Shown: one piece after another, positions 8,068 to 17,709 of the stretch
Layout: the number at the start of each line of letters is the position of its first letter
Numbering within the stretch: position 1 is the stretch's first letter
DNA from: CAWJLE01 sp963843645
GTDB taxonomy: Bacteria; Chloroflexota; Anaerolineae; DAOTYC01
Direction: 5' to 3'
Length of the DNA: 64,000 nt
Assembly (NCBI GenBank): GCA_963843645.1
Contig: CAWJLE010000003.1
Coordinates: 744,001-808,000 of the forward strand
Notes under the pieces: model-generated
Databases searched by the model: none
What the model was told of the DNA's origin: nothing
Seen by the model: only the letters and a program-made list of their open reading frames with translations
Position numbers and translations under genes: made by a program

Positions 8068-9441
8068 ATGAACCGGCTGTGGGTGCGCTTGAGTCTGGCG
8101 TTCAGCGGGGTGATTCTGGTTTGGGTGCTGGTCGTCGGCCTGATCCCTCCCCTGGTCGTCCGCCTGTCGATGAACCAGGACCCGCGTTCCTTCAGGGTCT
8201 ATACTCGACTGGAGGCTGAGCTAACCCAGTTCTACGGCACTCACGGCGGATGGGACGGGATTCAGCCGTTCCTAGAAGGCGCTCAAGCGGCCATGGCACC
8301 CCACCAGGCGGGCATCATCTTGGCCGACGGCCAGGGTCGGGTCCTGTACGATGCAAAGCCGATCGCGACCGGCCAGCTGCTATCGACAGACGAGCGAGCG
8401 AAAGCACTGCTCCTCGAGATCGATGGACAGACCATCGGTTATTTGGGGATGCGGCCGGGCAGCGATCCGCCCCCGCCCGGTTCCGAGCGTTTCCTGCTGG
8501 ACCAGTTGCTCCGCTTCCTGGTCCTGGCGGCCATCGTCGGCGGCCCATCCGCGATCATTGCCGGCATCCTGATGAGCCGCAACCTGACCGCACCACTCAA
8601 CCGCTTGGCCGAGGCCGCACGTGGAATCGGCGCCTGCGCAGCCACGGGCAACGCACGCAGTTTTGGCTGCCAGGTGGAGTCGGCCGGGACCACCGAGATG
8701 ACCGAAGTCGCACAGGCCTTCAACGAAATGGTCGACGGCCTGCAACGCGGCGAGACTCTGCGGCGCAACCTGATGGCCGACGTCGCCCACGAACTGCGCA
8801 CGCCGCTCAGCGTTTTGCAGGGCAGTCTGCAGGCCATTCTCGACGACGTCTATCCCCTCAGCAAAGAAGAAATCACCCGCCTTTACGACCAAACCCGTCA
8901 TCTGGGCCACCTCGTCAACGATTTGCACCAACTGGCGCAGGCGGAGGCCGGGCAGCTACGGCTCAACCGGCAACCGATCGATCTGACCGCGCTGGCCCAG
9001 GACGTCACAGCTGCCTTCGAGCCCGTCGCCGAGGCCGAGGGCGTCACGCTGAAGGTAGACGTTCCCGACAATCTAACGCCTGTCAACGCCGACTCAGCAC
9101 GCCTCACCCAGGTCCTCTACAACCTCATGAGCAACGCCCTTCGGCACACTCCTTCCGGTGGGGAAATCATGCTGCACGGCGGCCGGGATCGAACCTGTGG
9201 CAACATCTGGCTGGCCGTGCAAGACTCCGGCGACGGCATCTCCGCCGAACACCTGCCGCACGTCTTCGAGCGCTTCTACCGGGCCGACCCTGCGCGGGGC
9301 CGTGACACCGGTGGCGCCGGGCTCGGCCTGGCTGTGGTCCGCGCCATCGTCGAGGAGCATGGCGGGGAGGTCACCGCCGCCAGCGATGGCATTCCGGGCC
9401 ACGGCAGCACCTTCACCATCCGCTTGCCGCTCCAAGCCTGA
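8068..9441 (+). CDS. Sensor histidine kinase
   Basis: 457 residues. Two membrane helices (about 5-30 and 150-175) flank an extracytoplasmic sensor of about 120 residues. A HAMP linker precedes the H-box VAHELRTPLS (phospho-His), N-box NLMSNALRHT, G1 DSGDGI, F-box FERFYRAD and G2 GGAGLGLAVV. All catalytic motifs are intact. The start ATG 8068 directly follows the regulator's stop; an in-frame ATG at 8056 overlaps the regulator. It phosphorylates the adjacent OmpR-type regulator. The MacAB-like exporter and SH3/TolB protein upstream suggest an envelope stress or antibiotic signal, by analogy only. Confidence 0.9.
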   Translation: MNRLWVRLSLAFSGVILVWVLVVGLIPPLVVRLSMNQDPRSFRVYTRLEAELTQFYGTHGGWDGIQPFLEGAQAAMAPHQAGIILADGQGRVLYDAKPIATGQLLSTDERAKALLLEIDGQTIGYLGMRPGSDPPPPGSERFLLDQLLRFLVLAAIVGGPSAIIAGILMSRNLTAPLNRLAEAARGIGACAATGNARSFGCQVESAGTTEMTEVAQAFNEMVDGLQRGETLRRNLMADVAHELRTPLSVLQGSLQAILDDVYPLSKEEITRLYDQTRHLGHLVNDLHQLAQAEAGQLRLNRQPIDLTALAQDVTAAFEPVAEAEGVTLKVDVPDNLTPVNADSARLTQVLYNLMSNALRHTPSGGEIMLHGGRDRTCGNIWLAVQDSGDGISAEHLPHVFERFYRADPARGRDTGGAGLGLAVVRAIVEEHGGEVTAASDGIPGHGSTFTIRLPLQA

Positions 9442-9459
9442 ATGCTATAGCCCCAGAGC

Positions 9460-9488
9460 TTGAAAACGCCCCCTTTCCGTGATATAAT
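9460..9488 (+). promoter_or_regulatory. Strong sigma70 promoter before prfA
   Basis: TTGAAA (9460-9465) and TATAAT (9483-9488) are 17 bases apart, with TGA directly before the -10 box. It lies just after the kinase gene and about 30 bases before prfA, so it probably drives the whole prfA-to-IPK run. Confidence 0.7.
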
Positions 9489-9522
9489 GCCCGCACCATG
9501 ATGAGGAGTGAAATTCGCCGTT

Positions 9523-10593
9523 ATGCTAGACAAACTCGCGGGCATTGACGCCCGATACGAAGAACTGAGCCGGCTGCTTGCCGATCCTGCCGTCGCGGTT
9601 AACGCGGCCAGGGTCCGTGAATATGCCCAAGAACAATCCGACCTGGAAGAGATCGTCCAGAAGTATCGCGAGTTTCGTGATGTCTCACAGCAACTCCACG
9701 ACGCGCGGGGGATGTCTTCCGAGGATCTCGACGAAGACATGCATGCCATGGTCAGCGACGAAATCGCGGGCCTCGAACGGCGGTCTGAAGAACTGCAGGA
9801 AGAACTAACGCGCCTGCTGTTGCCTCGCGATCCACGGGACGATAAGAACGTCATCATTGAGATCCGCGCGGGAGCGGGCGGCGACGAAGCCGGACTCTTC
9901 GCTGCCGACCTGGCGCGCATGTACATGAAATACGCCGAAGCCCACGGCTGGAAAACCGACATCATCAGCCAGAACGAGACCGGCATCGGCGGCTTCAAGG
10001 AGATCATCTTCCAGATCAAGGGCAAGGGTGCATACTCCCGTCTGAAGTTCGAAAGCGGCGTCCACCGCGTCCAGCGCGTTCCGTCGACCGAAGCGAGCGG
10101 CCGCATTCACACCTCCACTGCCACCGTCGCGGTTCTCCCCGAGATCAACGAGATCGAAATCGAAATCGATCCGAATGAGGTCCGCGTCGATGTGTACCGG
10201 GCGGCAGGCCACGGCGGTCAGGGCGTCAACACGACCGATTCCGCGGTTCGGCTGACGCACATCCCGACCGGCCTGGTCGTCACCTGCCAGGACGAACGCT
10301 CTCAGCTCCAGAACAAGCTGCGCGCCATGTCTGTCCTCCGCGCCCGTCTGTACCAGATGGAACACGATCGCCAGAGCGAGGAAATGAGCGAAACACGCCG
10401 CTCACAGGTCGGTACCGGCGAGCGCAGTGAAAAGGTCCGTACCTACAACTTTCCACAGAACCGCGTTACGGATCACCGCATTGGCCTCACCAGCCACCGC
10501 CTGGAGACCATTCTCGAAGGCGACCTCGACGAATTTATCGACGAACTGGCCACCACCGATCAGGCCGAACGTCTCAAGGCCGCGGGGATGTGA
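9523..10593 (+). CDS. prfA: Peptide chain release factor 1
   Basis: 356 residues, a normal RF1 length. RF1 reads UAA and UAG in the ribosomal A site and triggers peptide release. The catalytic GGQ motif is present in GHGGQGVNTTDSAVRL. The C-terminal signature QLQNKLRAMSVLRARL and the NFPQNRVTDHRI segment are typical. I chose ATG 9523 (MLDKLAGIDARYEEL) because it matches the family N-terminus; a GTG five codons upstream (9508) is possible. The next gene, prmC, methylates the GGQ glutamine, a classical pairing. Confidence 0.96.
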   Translation: MLDKLAGIDARYEELSRLLADPAVAVNAARVREYAQEQSDLEEIVQKYREFRDVSQQLHDARGMSSEDLDEDMHAMVSDEIAGLERRSEELQEELTRLLLPRDPRDDKNVIIEIRAGAGGDEAGLFAADLARMYMKYAEAHGWKTDIISQNETGIGGFKEIIFQIKGKGAYSRLKFESGVHRVQRVPSTEASGRIHTSTATVAVLPEINEIEIEIDPNEVRVDVYRAAGHGGQGVNTTDSAVRLTHIPTGLVVTCQDERSQLQNKLRAMSVLRARLYQMEHDRQSEEMSETRRSQVGTGERSEKVRTYNFPQNRVTDHRIGLTSHRLETILEGDLDEFIDELATTDQAERLKAAGM

Positions 10594-10688
10594 CCCGACA
10601 CGCTCAGCGGTCGGCCTGCAACGCCCCGTCATGAATTCCGGATCGAGAGCGTTGGCGGGTGACAGTCGATCCCCAGGGATGATGTGAC

Positions 10689-11618
10689 ATGACGATTTCC
10701 GACGCTGTATTCGCGGCCGTGGACCGTTTCGAGCGCGCGGGCTGTGAATCGCCTCGTCTCGACGCCGAGCTCCTCATGGCCTGCAGCCTCCACCTGACCC
10801 GCCCGCAGCTTTATGCGCGCTGCCATCAGGAGATGTCAATCGCCCAAGAAGACGCGTTCGAAGCCCTCGTGGCTCGTCGCGCCGCCCGCGAGCCGCTGGC
10901 CTACATCGTCGGCCACAAGGAGTTCTACGGCCTGGAGTTTGCCGTCGATCGGCGTGTCCTGATCCCACGGCCCGAGACGGAGCACCTGGTCGAGCAGGCG
11001 CTCGTTGAGGTCCACCGCATCACAGCATTCCGTCGTAAGGAGTTGCGGGATGTCTCCGACCGCGATCCGCTGCGTATCGTCGATGTCGGCGCCGGATCCG
11101 GCGCGATCGCAATCAGCCTCGCCGTGAAGCTGCCCACGGCCGACGTCATCGCGGCCGACCTGAGCGCCGATGCGCTGGACGTGGTCATGGAAAATGGCCG
11201 CCGACATCAGGTTCAGGATCGTGTCCACCCGGTGCAGAGCGACCTGTTGTCAGGACTGGCGGGCTCCTTCGACCTGATCGCGGCCAATCTTCCGTACATC
11301 AACGGCACCGAATGGGCAACCCTGGCGCCGGAGATCACTCAGTTTGAGCCGCAAACCGCTCTGTACGGCGGTCCTGATGGGCTCGATGCCATTCGCCGCC
11401 TCATTTCGCAGATCGCTGAATCCAAAGCTTACCAAGGTCTCCAAACTTCCAAAGTACCGAAAACTTCGGAAGTCGGCCTGCGTGCTATCCTCCTGGAGAT
11501 TGGATCGACACAGGGCGAAGCGGTCACGTCGCTCGCCCACGAAATGTTCCCTGCTGCCGAGGTATTCATCGTGAAAGACTATGCCGAGCTGGACCGTGTG
11601 GTGGTGGTCCGCTTATGA
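10689..11618 (+). CDS. prmC: Release factor glutamine methyltransferase
   Basis: 309 residues. It transfers a methyl group from S-adenosylmethionine to the GGQ glutamine of release factors. The N-terminal helical domain binds the factor. The Rossmann domain shows the SAM motif DVGAGSGAIAIS and the acidic ADLS loop. The substrate-binding motif reads NLPY (AANLPYI) instead of the usual NPPY. A segment of about 20 residues (KAYQGLQTSKVPKTSEVG) near residue 250 looks inserted; its DNA carries the same CTTCC/GGAAG inverted arms as intergenic elements here. The end overlaps the HAD gene by four bases. Confidence 0.9.
   Translation: MTISDAVFAAVDRFERAGCESPRLDAELLMACSLHLTRPQLYARCHQEMSIAQEDAFEALVARRAAREPLAYIVGHKEFYGLEFAVDRRVLIPRPETEHLVEQALVEVHRITAFRRKELRDVSDRDPLRIVDVGAGSGAIAISLAVKLPTADVIAADLSADALDVVMENGRRHQVQDRVHPVQSDLLSGLAGSFDLIAANLPYINGTEWATLAPEITQFEPQTALYGGPDGLDAIRRLISQIAESKAYQGLQTSKVPKTSEVGLRAILLEIGSTQGEAVTSLAHEMFPAAEVFIVKDYAELDRVVVVRL
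11445..11474. repeat. CTTCC/GGAAGTC inverted arms inside prmC
   Basis: ACTTCC (11445-11450) and GGAAGT (11468-11473) are inverted arms within the prmC coding sequence, in frame. They resemble the intergenic GACTTCCG elements and coincide with a protein segment that looks like an insertion. Confidence 0.4.
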
Positions 11619-12439
11619 GTGCTTACAAACTCCTCGCCGTCGACCTGGACGGCACCGTCTTGCCGAATCAGGGCGCCATTTCCAACCGGGTGAAAGGAGC
11701 AATTCGCCGCGCACAGGATGCTGGCATCGTGGTGACCGTCGCCACAGGGCGTACGTTTCCATCGACGCTGGTCTTCGCCGAGCAACTCGGCGTGGCGGAC
11801 GCACCTCTCATCTGCTACCAGGGCGCTCTCATCAAACATCCCGTAACCGGAGAGGTGTTGTTCGAAGAGCGCCTGTCGAGCGACGTAATGCGTGACGCTA
11901 TCTTGTACGCCCGCCGCCACGACCTGCATCTGAACGTATACACCGACGACGAGACCTACATGGAGCGCTACGAGTCGGCCGGCCGGCTGTACACCGCCGT
12001 CTCTCGCCACGCACACACTGCGGTGAGTGATCTCCTCGAAATCCTCGACCGCCGCCCGACGAAGTGCATCTTCGTGTCCGAGACGAAAGAGGCAACCGAC
12101 GCCCTGCTCCCCAAGTTGAAGGCGGAGTTTGCGGAGCGCATGCGCGTCGTCCGCTCGCACGACTTGCTGATCGAGGCCGGACCGCCCGGAGCGACGAAAG
12201 GCACGGCCCTGGCCCGCCTCGCTGCCCACCTGGGCGTCACCCAGGCGCAAACTGCGGCCATCGGCGACAACGACAACGACGTGGACATGATCGCCTGGGC
12301 CGGCCTCGGACTGGCCATGGGCAACGCTACGCCCGACGTTCTTGCCGTTGCGCGCATCGTGCTCCCCTCGGTCTGGGAGGACGGTGCGGCCTACGGCATC
12401 GAGCATTACGTGTTGAACGGGGACGCATCCGATGATTGA
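11615..12439 (+). CDS. Cof-type HAD-IIB family phosphatase
   Basis: 274 residues. The HAD nucleophile motif DLDGT (residues 10-14) is present. It also has a threonine motif (VATGRTF), a C2-type cap in the middle and the terminal metal site GDNDNDVDMI. The family removes phosphate from sugar phosphates, nucleotides or flavin precursors and has broad specificity. It overlaps prmC (ATGA) and the following Sua5 gene, so it belongs to the same transcript. The exact substrate cannot be read from sequence. Confidence 0.9.
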   Translation: MSAYKLLAVDLDGTVLPNQGAISNRVKGAIRRAQDAGIVVTVATGRTFPSTLVFAEQLGVADAPLICYQGALIKHPVTGEVLFEERLSSDVMRDAILYARRHDLHLNVYTDDETYMERYESAGRLYTAVSRHAHTAVSDLLEILDRRPTKCIFVSETKEATDALLPKLKAEFAERMRVVRSHDLLIEAGPPGATKGTALARLAAHLGVTQAQTAAIGDNDNDVDMIAWAGLGLAMGNATPDVLAVARIVLPSVWEDGAAYGIEHYVLNGDASDD

Positions 12440-13070
12440 GACAGAAATCCTTCCCGCGGCGGACATCAAGGCCATCGCCCACGCCGCAGCCCTGCTGGAG
12501 GAGGGCCAGGTTGTCGCCTTCCCCACAGATACGGTCTATGGCCTCAGCGCCCATCCATTCCAGCCGGCAGCTGTCGCAGCCCTGTACGACGTGAAAGGAC
12601 GCCCGGCGGAGAAAGCCATTCCTCTGCTGTTGACCAGCGCAGCGAACATGCTGAACGTGGCCGACCCGGTGCCTCCACTCGCGTGGCTCCTGGCCGACCG
12701 CTTCTGGCCCGGCGCGCTGACGCTCGTTCTGCCGAAGGGACCGAACGTGATCGAGGCTGTCAGCTCGGGGCCCGGCGTAGCCGTGCGCGTCCCGGATTAC
12801 CGCCCGGCGCAAGACCTGATCGCGGCCATTGGTGGAGCGATGGCCGTTACCAGCGCGAACCACTCCGGTGCGCCCAGTCCGGTGACCGCACAGGACGTCG
12901 TGGCTCAACTCGGTGGGCGGATCCCCCTCGTCCTCGACGGCGGACCTTGCCGTGGCGGCACCCCGTCCACCGTGCTGGACTTGACCGTCGTGCCGCCGCG
13001 CATTCTCCGCCGCGGGGCTTTGGCCGCGGACATTGAGGCGTTCATCGGGGTCGTGGAAGCACATGGGTGA
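12432..13070 (+). CDS. L-threonylcarbamoyladenylate synthase (Sua5/YciO/YrdC family)
   Basis: 212 residues, consisting of a YrdC domain only, without the extra C-terminal Sua5 domain. The family makes threonylcarbamoyl-AMP from threonine, bicarbonate and ATP for the t6A modification of tRNAs reading ANN codons. The conserved start of the fold (VVAFPTDTVYGLSA), the KGRP segment and the TSANHSG motif are visible. It overlaps the HAD gene by eight bases. Co-location with prfA and prmC is common in bacteria, giving a translation-related cluster. Confidence 0.92.
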   Translation: MIETEILPAADIKAIAHAAALLEEGQVVAFPTDTVYGLSAHPFQPAAVAALYDVKGRPAEKAIPLLLTSAANMLNVADPVPPLAWLLADRFWPGALTLVLPKGPNVIEAVSSGPGVAVRVPDYRPAQDLIAAIGGAMAVTSANHSGAPSPVTAQDVVAQLGGRIPLVLDGGPCRGGTPSTVLDLTVVPPRILRRGALAADIEAFIGVVEAHG

Positions 13071-13103
13071 ACACGGCGTGTGTTCACCCGAGGGATTCTT
13101 GCC

Positions 13104-14225
13104 ATGTTGATCGGCATCGACGCCAGCCGCGCCACCGCGCCACAGCCCACCGGCACGGAACACTACTCGTGGCGGCTGATTCACGCGCTCGTCGCCCTGT
13201 GCCGGCGACAGGCGGCGCGCATACCGTTTCCGGTTGTACATGCGCGAAACGCCCCCGTCCGGCTCGCTGCCTGCCGGCCCGGGGGCGGAATCTGTCGTCA
13301 TTCCCTTCCCGCGCTTGTGGACTCACATCCGCCTCTCCGGAGAGATGCTCCTGCACCGACCGGACGTCCTCTACGTGCCGGCGCACGTCCTGCCTCTGAT
13401 CCGCCCACGTCGCAGCGTCGTCACCATTCACGATCTGGGATACCTGTATTACCCTGAGACGCATCGCCCGGCCGACCGGTTGTACCTGGAGCGCGCGACT
13501 CGCTGGAATGCCCGCGTGGCCGCGCGTGTGATCACCATCTCCGCCGCCACACGCGATGACCTCGTGTCACACTATAACGTCGATCCCGCCCAGGTCACCG
13601 TGGTGTACCCCGGCGTAAACGACGAGGTTCGACGCGTCGACGAGCCTCACAGATCGCCGCTGTCCGCACGAAGTATCGGCTTCCGGAAGGCTACCTGCTG
13701 TACGTAGGCACCCTACAACCACGCAAGAACCTCATCCGGCTCGTCCATGCGTACGCCGCCCTGCTCCGCGAGGGGCTGGCTGCCCAATCCCCGGCATCTG
13801 GTTCTCGCCGGCAAGCGCGGCTGGCTCTACGACACCCTGTTCGCCGAGGTCGCCAACCTGGGTCTGGAGCAGCGAGTGCACTTCACCGGCTACGTCGAGC
13901 AGGCCGACCTGGCGGCCATGATCACCGGCGCCGCTGCCTTCGTCTACCCCTCGCTCTACGAAGGCTTCGGGTTTCCTATCCTGGAGGCCATGGCCTGCGG
14001 CGTGCCCGTCGTCTGTGCGCGGTCGTCTTGCCTGCCCGAGGTCGGCGGCGAGGCCTGCATTCTGGTCGATCCCCTCGACGAGGCAGACCTGGCCCACGCC
14101 TCGCGCGCGTCCTGAGCGATTCCGACCTGCGCACCGACCTCATCGAGCGCGGCTATCATCGCGCCGCCGGTTTCACCTGGGAACGGTGCGCCCGCGAGAC
14201 CCTCTCCGTCCTCGAGTCAGTCTGA
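13104..14225 (+). CDS. Glycosyltransferase family 1 (GT4-like), reading frame broken four times
   Basis: Pieced together, the product is about 373 residues with a GT-B fold. It starts MLIGIDASRATAPQPTGTEHY, continues with TIHDLGYLYYPETH and YLLYVGTLQPRKNL, and has the donor-site segment PSLYEGFGFPILEAMACGVPVV (EX7E type). These enzymes move a sugar from a nucleotide donor to a glycan or lipid. Frame changes are needed near 13205, 13640, 13785 and 14098. Each piece is conserved right up to the break and no in-frame stop occurs in the correct frame, so sequence errors are likelier than decay. Confidence 0.8.
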
Positions 14226-14258
14226 CTCTGCGCCGCGACGCGACTCTCGTAGCGTACA

Positions 14259-15042
14259 ATGAGCACTATGTCCGAATTGCCAGTGGCCGACATCCTCGGC
14301 GTCCCCATTCATCGCCTCGACGAGGCACAAGCCCTCGATCGTATGGTTCGCTTCATCGAGAGCGGCGCTCCGCACCAGGTGTGCACTGTGAACCCGGAGT
14401 TCATCATGCGCGCCCGTCGCGACCCGGAGTTTATGCGCATCCTTCGGCACGCGGACCTCTGCCTGGCCGACGGCATCGGTGTTCTCTGGGCCGGACGGAT
14501 GCTGGGGCGGCCTTTCCCGGCCCGCGTGACCGGCGTCGATACGGTCGGGCGTTTGGCCGGGATAGCGGCCGAGCGCGGGTACCGCGTCTATTTGTTGGGT
14601 GCGGCGCCCGGCATCGCCGAGCAAACCGCCTCCATTCTTCAGCACAGATGTCCCGGGCCTCATCGTTGCCGGCACCTTCGCCGGCTCCCCCGCTCCTGCG
14701 GATGAGGACGCCCATCGTCGAAAGAATCCGCGCGGCCGCGCCTCACGTCCTGTGGGTGGCCTTCGGCGCGCCCACGCAGGACAAATGGCTCGCCCGCAAC
14801 CTGGCTCGCTGCAACGTCCCGCTGGGCATCGGCGTGGGCGGCGCATTCGACTTCATCAGCGGCGTCTCCCGGCGCGCTCCGGTGTGGGTGCAGAGTCTCG
14901 GGCTGGAATGGCTGCACCGCCTGGTATGCGAGCCCTGGCGCTGGCGTCGCATGACGGCCTTCCCCGGTTTGCGCTCCACGTGGTGTGGAGCAGGCTGACC
15001 GGATGTCGACCCAACTCAAGAAGTGAGGAGAGCGCGCATTGA
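14259..15042 (+). CDS. WecG/TagA/CpsF-family glycosyltransferase, reading frame broken
   Basis: A product of about 260 residues can be assembled. It has CTVNPEFIMRARRD, the ADGIGVLWAGR motif, GVDTVGRLA and VLWVAFGAPTQDKWLARNL. It ends with GVGGAFDFISGVSRRAPVW and the EWLHRLVCEPWRWRRM tail. These are signatures of N-acetylmannosaminyl-/UDP-sugar transferases that act on lipid-linked intermediates of cell-surface polysaccharides. Shifts are needed near 14655, 14710 and 14965. The start is ATG 14259 or ATG 14268; neither has a strong ribosome site. It pairs with the preceding glycosyltransferase. Its stop overlaps the AcnX start. Confidence 0.82.
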
Positions 15043-16295
15043 AGCTGACGGCTGAAGAACAGGCCTGGCTCGCCGGTGAGGGTGGACCGGGTATGCGCAA
15101 GGCCATGGAGATCATCGTGCCTTCGGCCGGATCTACGGCGCTGCCGACACGGTCGCCGTCAGCAGCGTCCAGATCGCCGGCGTGAGCTACAAGAACCTGG
15201 GTGACGACGGCCTGGAGTTCCTGCAGGAATGGGCCGGCGAGGGCGCGCACTGCCCGCGTTCCCGCCTACCTCAACCCCGCGGGCATGGACCTTCAAAGCT
15301 GGCAGCAGGATGGGCATCTCGCCGGAATTCGCCGAACGCCAGTTCGCCGTGGTCGACGCCTCGACCGCGTTCGGAGCCACTCCGGCTTGCTCCTGCACGC
15401 CTTACGCTCATCGCACGGCGACCGGAGTTCGGCGAGAGTCTCGCCTGGAGCGAGTCGAGCGCCGTCAGCTACGCCAACTCCGTCCTCGGCGCACGCACGA
15501 ACCGGGAGGGCGGCCCCAGCGCCCTGGCTGCGGCCCTCACGGGACGCACAGCCCGCTATGGCCTGCATTTGGCCGAGAGTCGTCTCGCGGATGTCCTGGT
15601 CGAAGTGCGCTGCCCAGTCGTCACGGAAGCCGACTATGGGGCCCTCGGTTACCTCGTTGGCCGCCAGATCGGACAGTCGGTGCCCTGTTTTCGCGGCCTC
15701 ATGCTCCAGCCGTTCGACCGGAAGGTTCCGCCCGAGGTCGACGGCAACCTGCGCGCGCTGGGCGCGGCCATGGCTTCCGCAGGCGCCGTCGCTCTGTACC
15801 ACATCGAGGGCGTGACTCCCGAAGCGCAAGGGCAGAACGTACTGCGAACAGAGCTTCGCCACGTCACCATCGACAGCTTGGCGGAGGGCTACGCTGCTCT
15901 CAACACGACGCCCCTGGCCGACATCGATCTGGTCAGTGTCGGCTGCCCACACGCCTCCGCCGACGAGATCATGGCAATCGCGGCGCTGGTGCGCGCCCGC
16001 AGCCTGAAGACACGCCTGTGGGTCACTACTGCGCGCCTGATCGAAGGCCCAGGTGCCGCGGGCAGTTGCCGACATCGAAGCGGCGGGCGGGATCGTGATC
16101 GCCGACACGTGCCTGGTCGTCGCGCCGGTGGAAGACCTGGGCATTCGCCGACTGGCCACGAACTCGGCGAAGGCCGCGTTCTACGCGCCGAGCCACTCCG
16201 GCCTGGAGGTGCGCTTCGGCACGCTGGGCCAATGCCTGACAGCAGCCATCACCGGGCGCTGGCCTGGAGCTCTGAAGCTTGGGGACTCACGATGA
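15039..16295 (+). CDS. Aconitase X catalytic (large) subunit, candidate phosphomevalonate dehydratase, frame broken
   Basis: About 418 residues once shifts near 15120, 15245, 15305, 15415 and 16055 are crossed. It starts KLTAEEQAWLAGEGG. Family cysteines are visible in CSCTPY, VGCPHASADE and DTCLVVAP, which bind the [4Fe-4S] cluster of AcnX. GARTNREGGPSALAAALTG is also characteristic. AcnX enzymes dehydrate either (R)-mevalonate 5-phosphate (archaeal-type pathway) or hydroxyproline isomers. The separate small subunit and the isopentenyl phosphate kinase next door favour the mevalonate role. The start is TTG 15039, eight bases after GAGGAG and overlapping the previous stop. Confidence 0.82.
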
Positions 16296-16721
16296 GCGGT
16301 CACGACGTGGAGGTTGGAATGCGACTCAAAGCGCGTGTAATCAGGCGGGGGCGGGCCACAGGAGAGGCGCTCGTATCGCCGACGCCGATAGGCTTCCTCG
16401 GAGGGGTCGATCCCGACACCGGAGCCGTCATCGAGCACGGCCATCCCGCTGGAAGGCGCCGCCATCACCGGCCGAATCCTGGTGTTTCCCACCGGCACGG
16501 GGCAGCACCGTAGGCTCATACACGCTCTACCGCTTGGCCAAACACAGTCTGGCGCCCGCCGGCATTATCAACGCCGAGAGCGAGCCTATCGTCGCCGTCG
16601 GCGCGATCATCAGCGACATCCCGATGGTCGATCACGTCGACCTCAGCATGCGATCCGGACCGGCGACCAGGTGACTATCGACGGGGAGGACGTCATCGTT
16701 GAAGCCGCCGACGTTCGTTAA
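16292..16721 (+). CDS. Aconitase X swivel-domain (small) subunit, frame broken
   Basis: About 143 residues after shifts near 16447, 16500 and 16648. It matches the DUF126 swivel domain: RGRATGEALVSPTPIGFLGGVDP near the start, then GRILVFPTGTGSTVGSYTLYRLA and IINAESEPIVAVGAIISDIP. The Ser in the GSTVGSY segment is the catalytic base in this family. It pairs with the large subunit to form one dehydratase. ATG 16292 overlaps the large-subunit stop (ATGA); ATG 16319 has a better GGAGG at 5-base spacing. The end overlaps the kinase start. Confidence 0.8.
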
Positions 16722-17517
16722 GCTCGGGGGGTCTGTCATTACTGACAAGAACCGTGAGGCCACCGCCCTGTCCGGAGGTTCTGCAGCCGCCTCGCCCGCG
16801 AGATCGCCGCAGCGCGCGCCGCGCACCCCCAATTGACGCCTCGTGCTGGGCCACGGCAGCGGCTCGTTCGGCCATTTCGTCGGCCGGCGCTACCACACGC
16901 ATCTGGGCTTGCCCGGCGGCGGTGGATGGGAGGGCTACGTGCAAACGGCGCCGCCGCGGGTCGGCTCGAACCGCATCGTCACCGACGTCTTCCTTGAGCA
17001 GGGACTACCCGTCGTCAGCGTCCAGCCTTCCGCTTCGGCTCGCTGCCGCGGCGGGCAAGCTGATCGACCTGGACGTCCGGCCTATTCGCCGCCTGCTGGC
17101 CGCCGGCTGCATCCCTCTCCTGTATGGCGACGTGTGTTTGGACGCGGCGCAGGGCTTCTGCATCATCTCCACCGAGACCATCTTCGCCTGCCTGGCGCGC
17201 CGGCTCGAGGCCGGAGCGGATTCTACTGCTCGGCATCGTCGACGGGGTGTTTACCGCAGACCCACTCAGCGATCCCACGGCCGTTCTGCTGCCCGAGATC
17301 GCTCCCCGACAACATCGACACGGTGGAATCGCTCCTCGGCGGCTCCCATGGCGTCGACGTCACCGGCGGCATGTGGAGCAAGGTTCGCAGCATGTACGCC
17401 CTTTCTCACGCCTTCCCTGGTCTCCGCATCCAGATTCTCTCCGGCCAACGCCCCGGCTTGCTCGAAGACGCGCTGCTGCACCCGGAGAAGCCGATCGGAA
17501 CGACCCTGCGAGGATGA
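16699..17517 (+). CDS. Isopentenyl phosphate kinase-like protein, frame broken
   Basis: The assembled product is about 270 residues with an amino-acid-kinase fold. Near the N-terminus is KLGGSVITDK, followed by GHGSGSFGHF. The His of the GHGxGSFGH motif contacts the terminal phosphate in isopentenyl phosphate kinases. Later segments are LLYGDVCLD, ISTETIFACLARRLEA, GIVDGVFTADP and DVTGGMWSKV. The enzyme converts isopentenyl phosphate to isopentenyl diphosphate with ATP. Shifts are needed near 16771, 16840, 17040, 17221 and 17305. The start TTG 16699 sits 8 bases after GGGGAGGA and overlaps AcnX-S. Confidence 0.82.
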
Positions 17518-17709
17518 GGCTGAATCCTGGATGCGCTGCACCGATCCTGTTCTTCCCTTTCCACGGATTCGGATATATACTTGTCCCGCATCGGCACGCA
17601 TCACGTCAACCGCGCATGTTGCTGCCTGTCAAGAAGCCAAGGCCGTGTGGCACAGGCGTGGTCGGGAAGCGTGTCCCGTACTAAAAACATACTTATCAGG
17701 AGGCATGTC

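Noticed and set aside
13234..13707. Separate short gene in the glycosyltransferase region
   Set aside because: Its translation joins the pieces before and after into one GT-B protein, so it is a fragment created by frameshifts.
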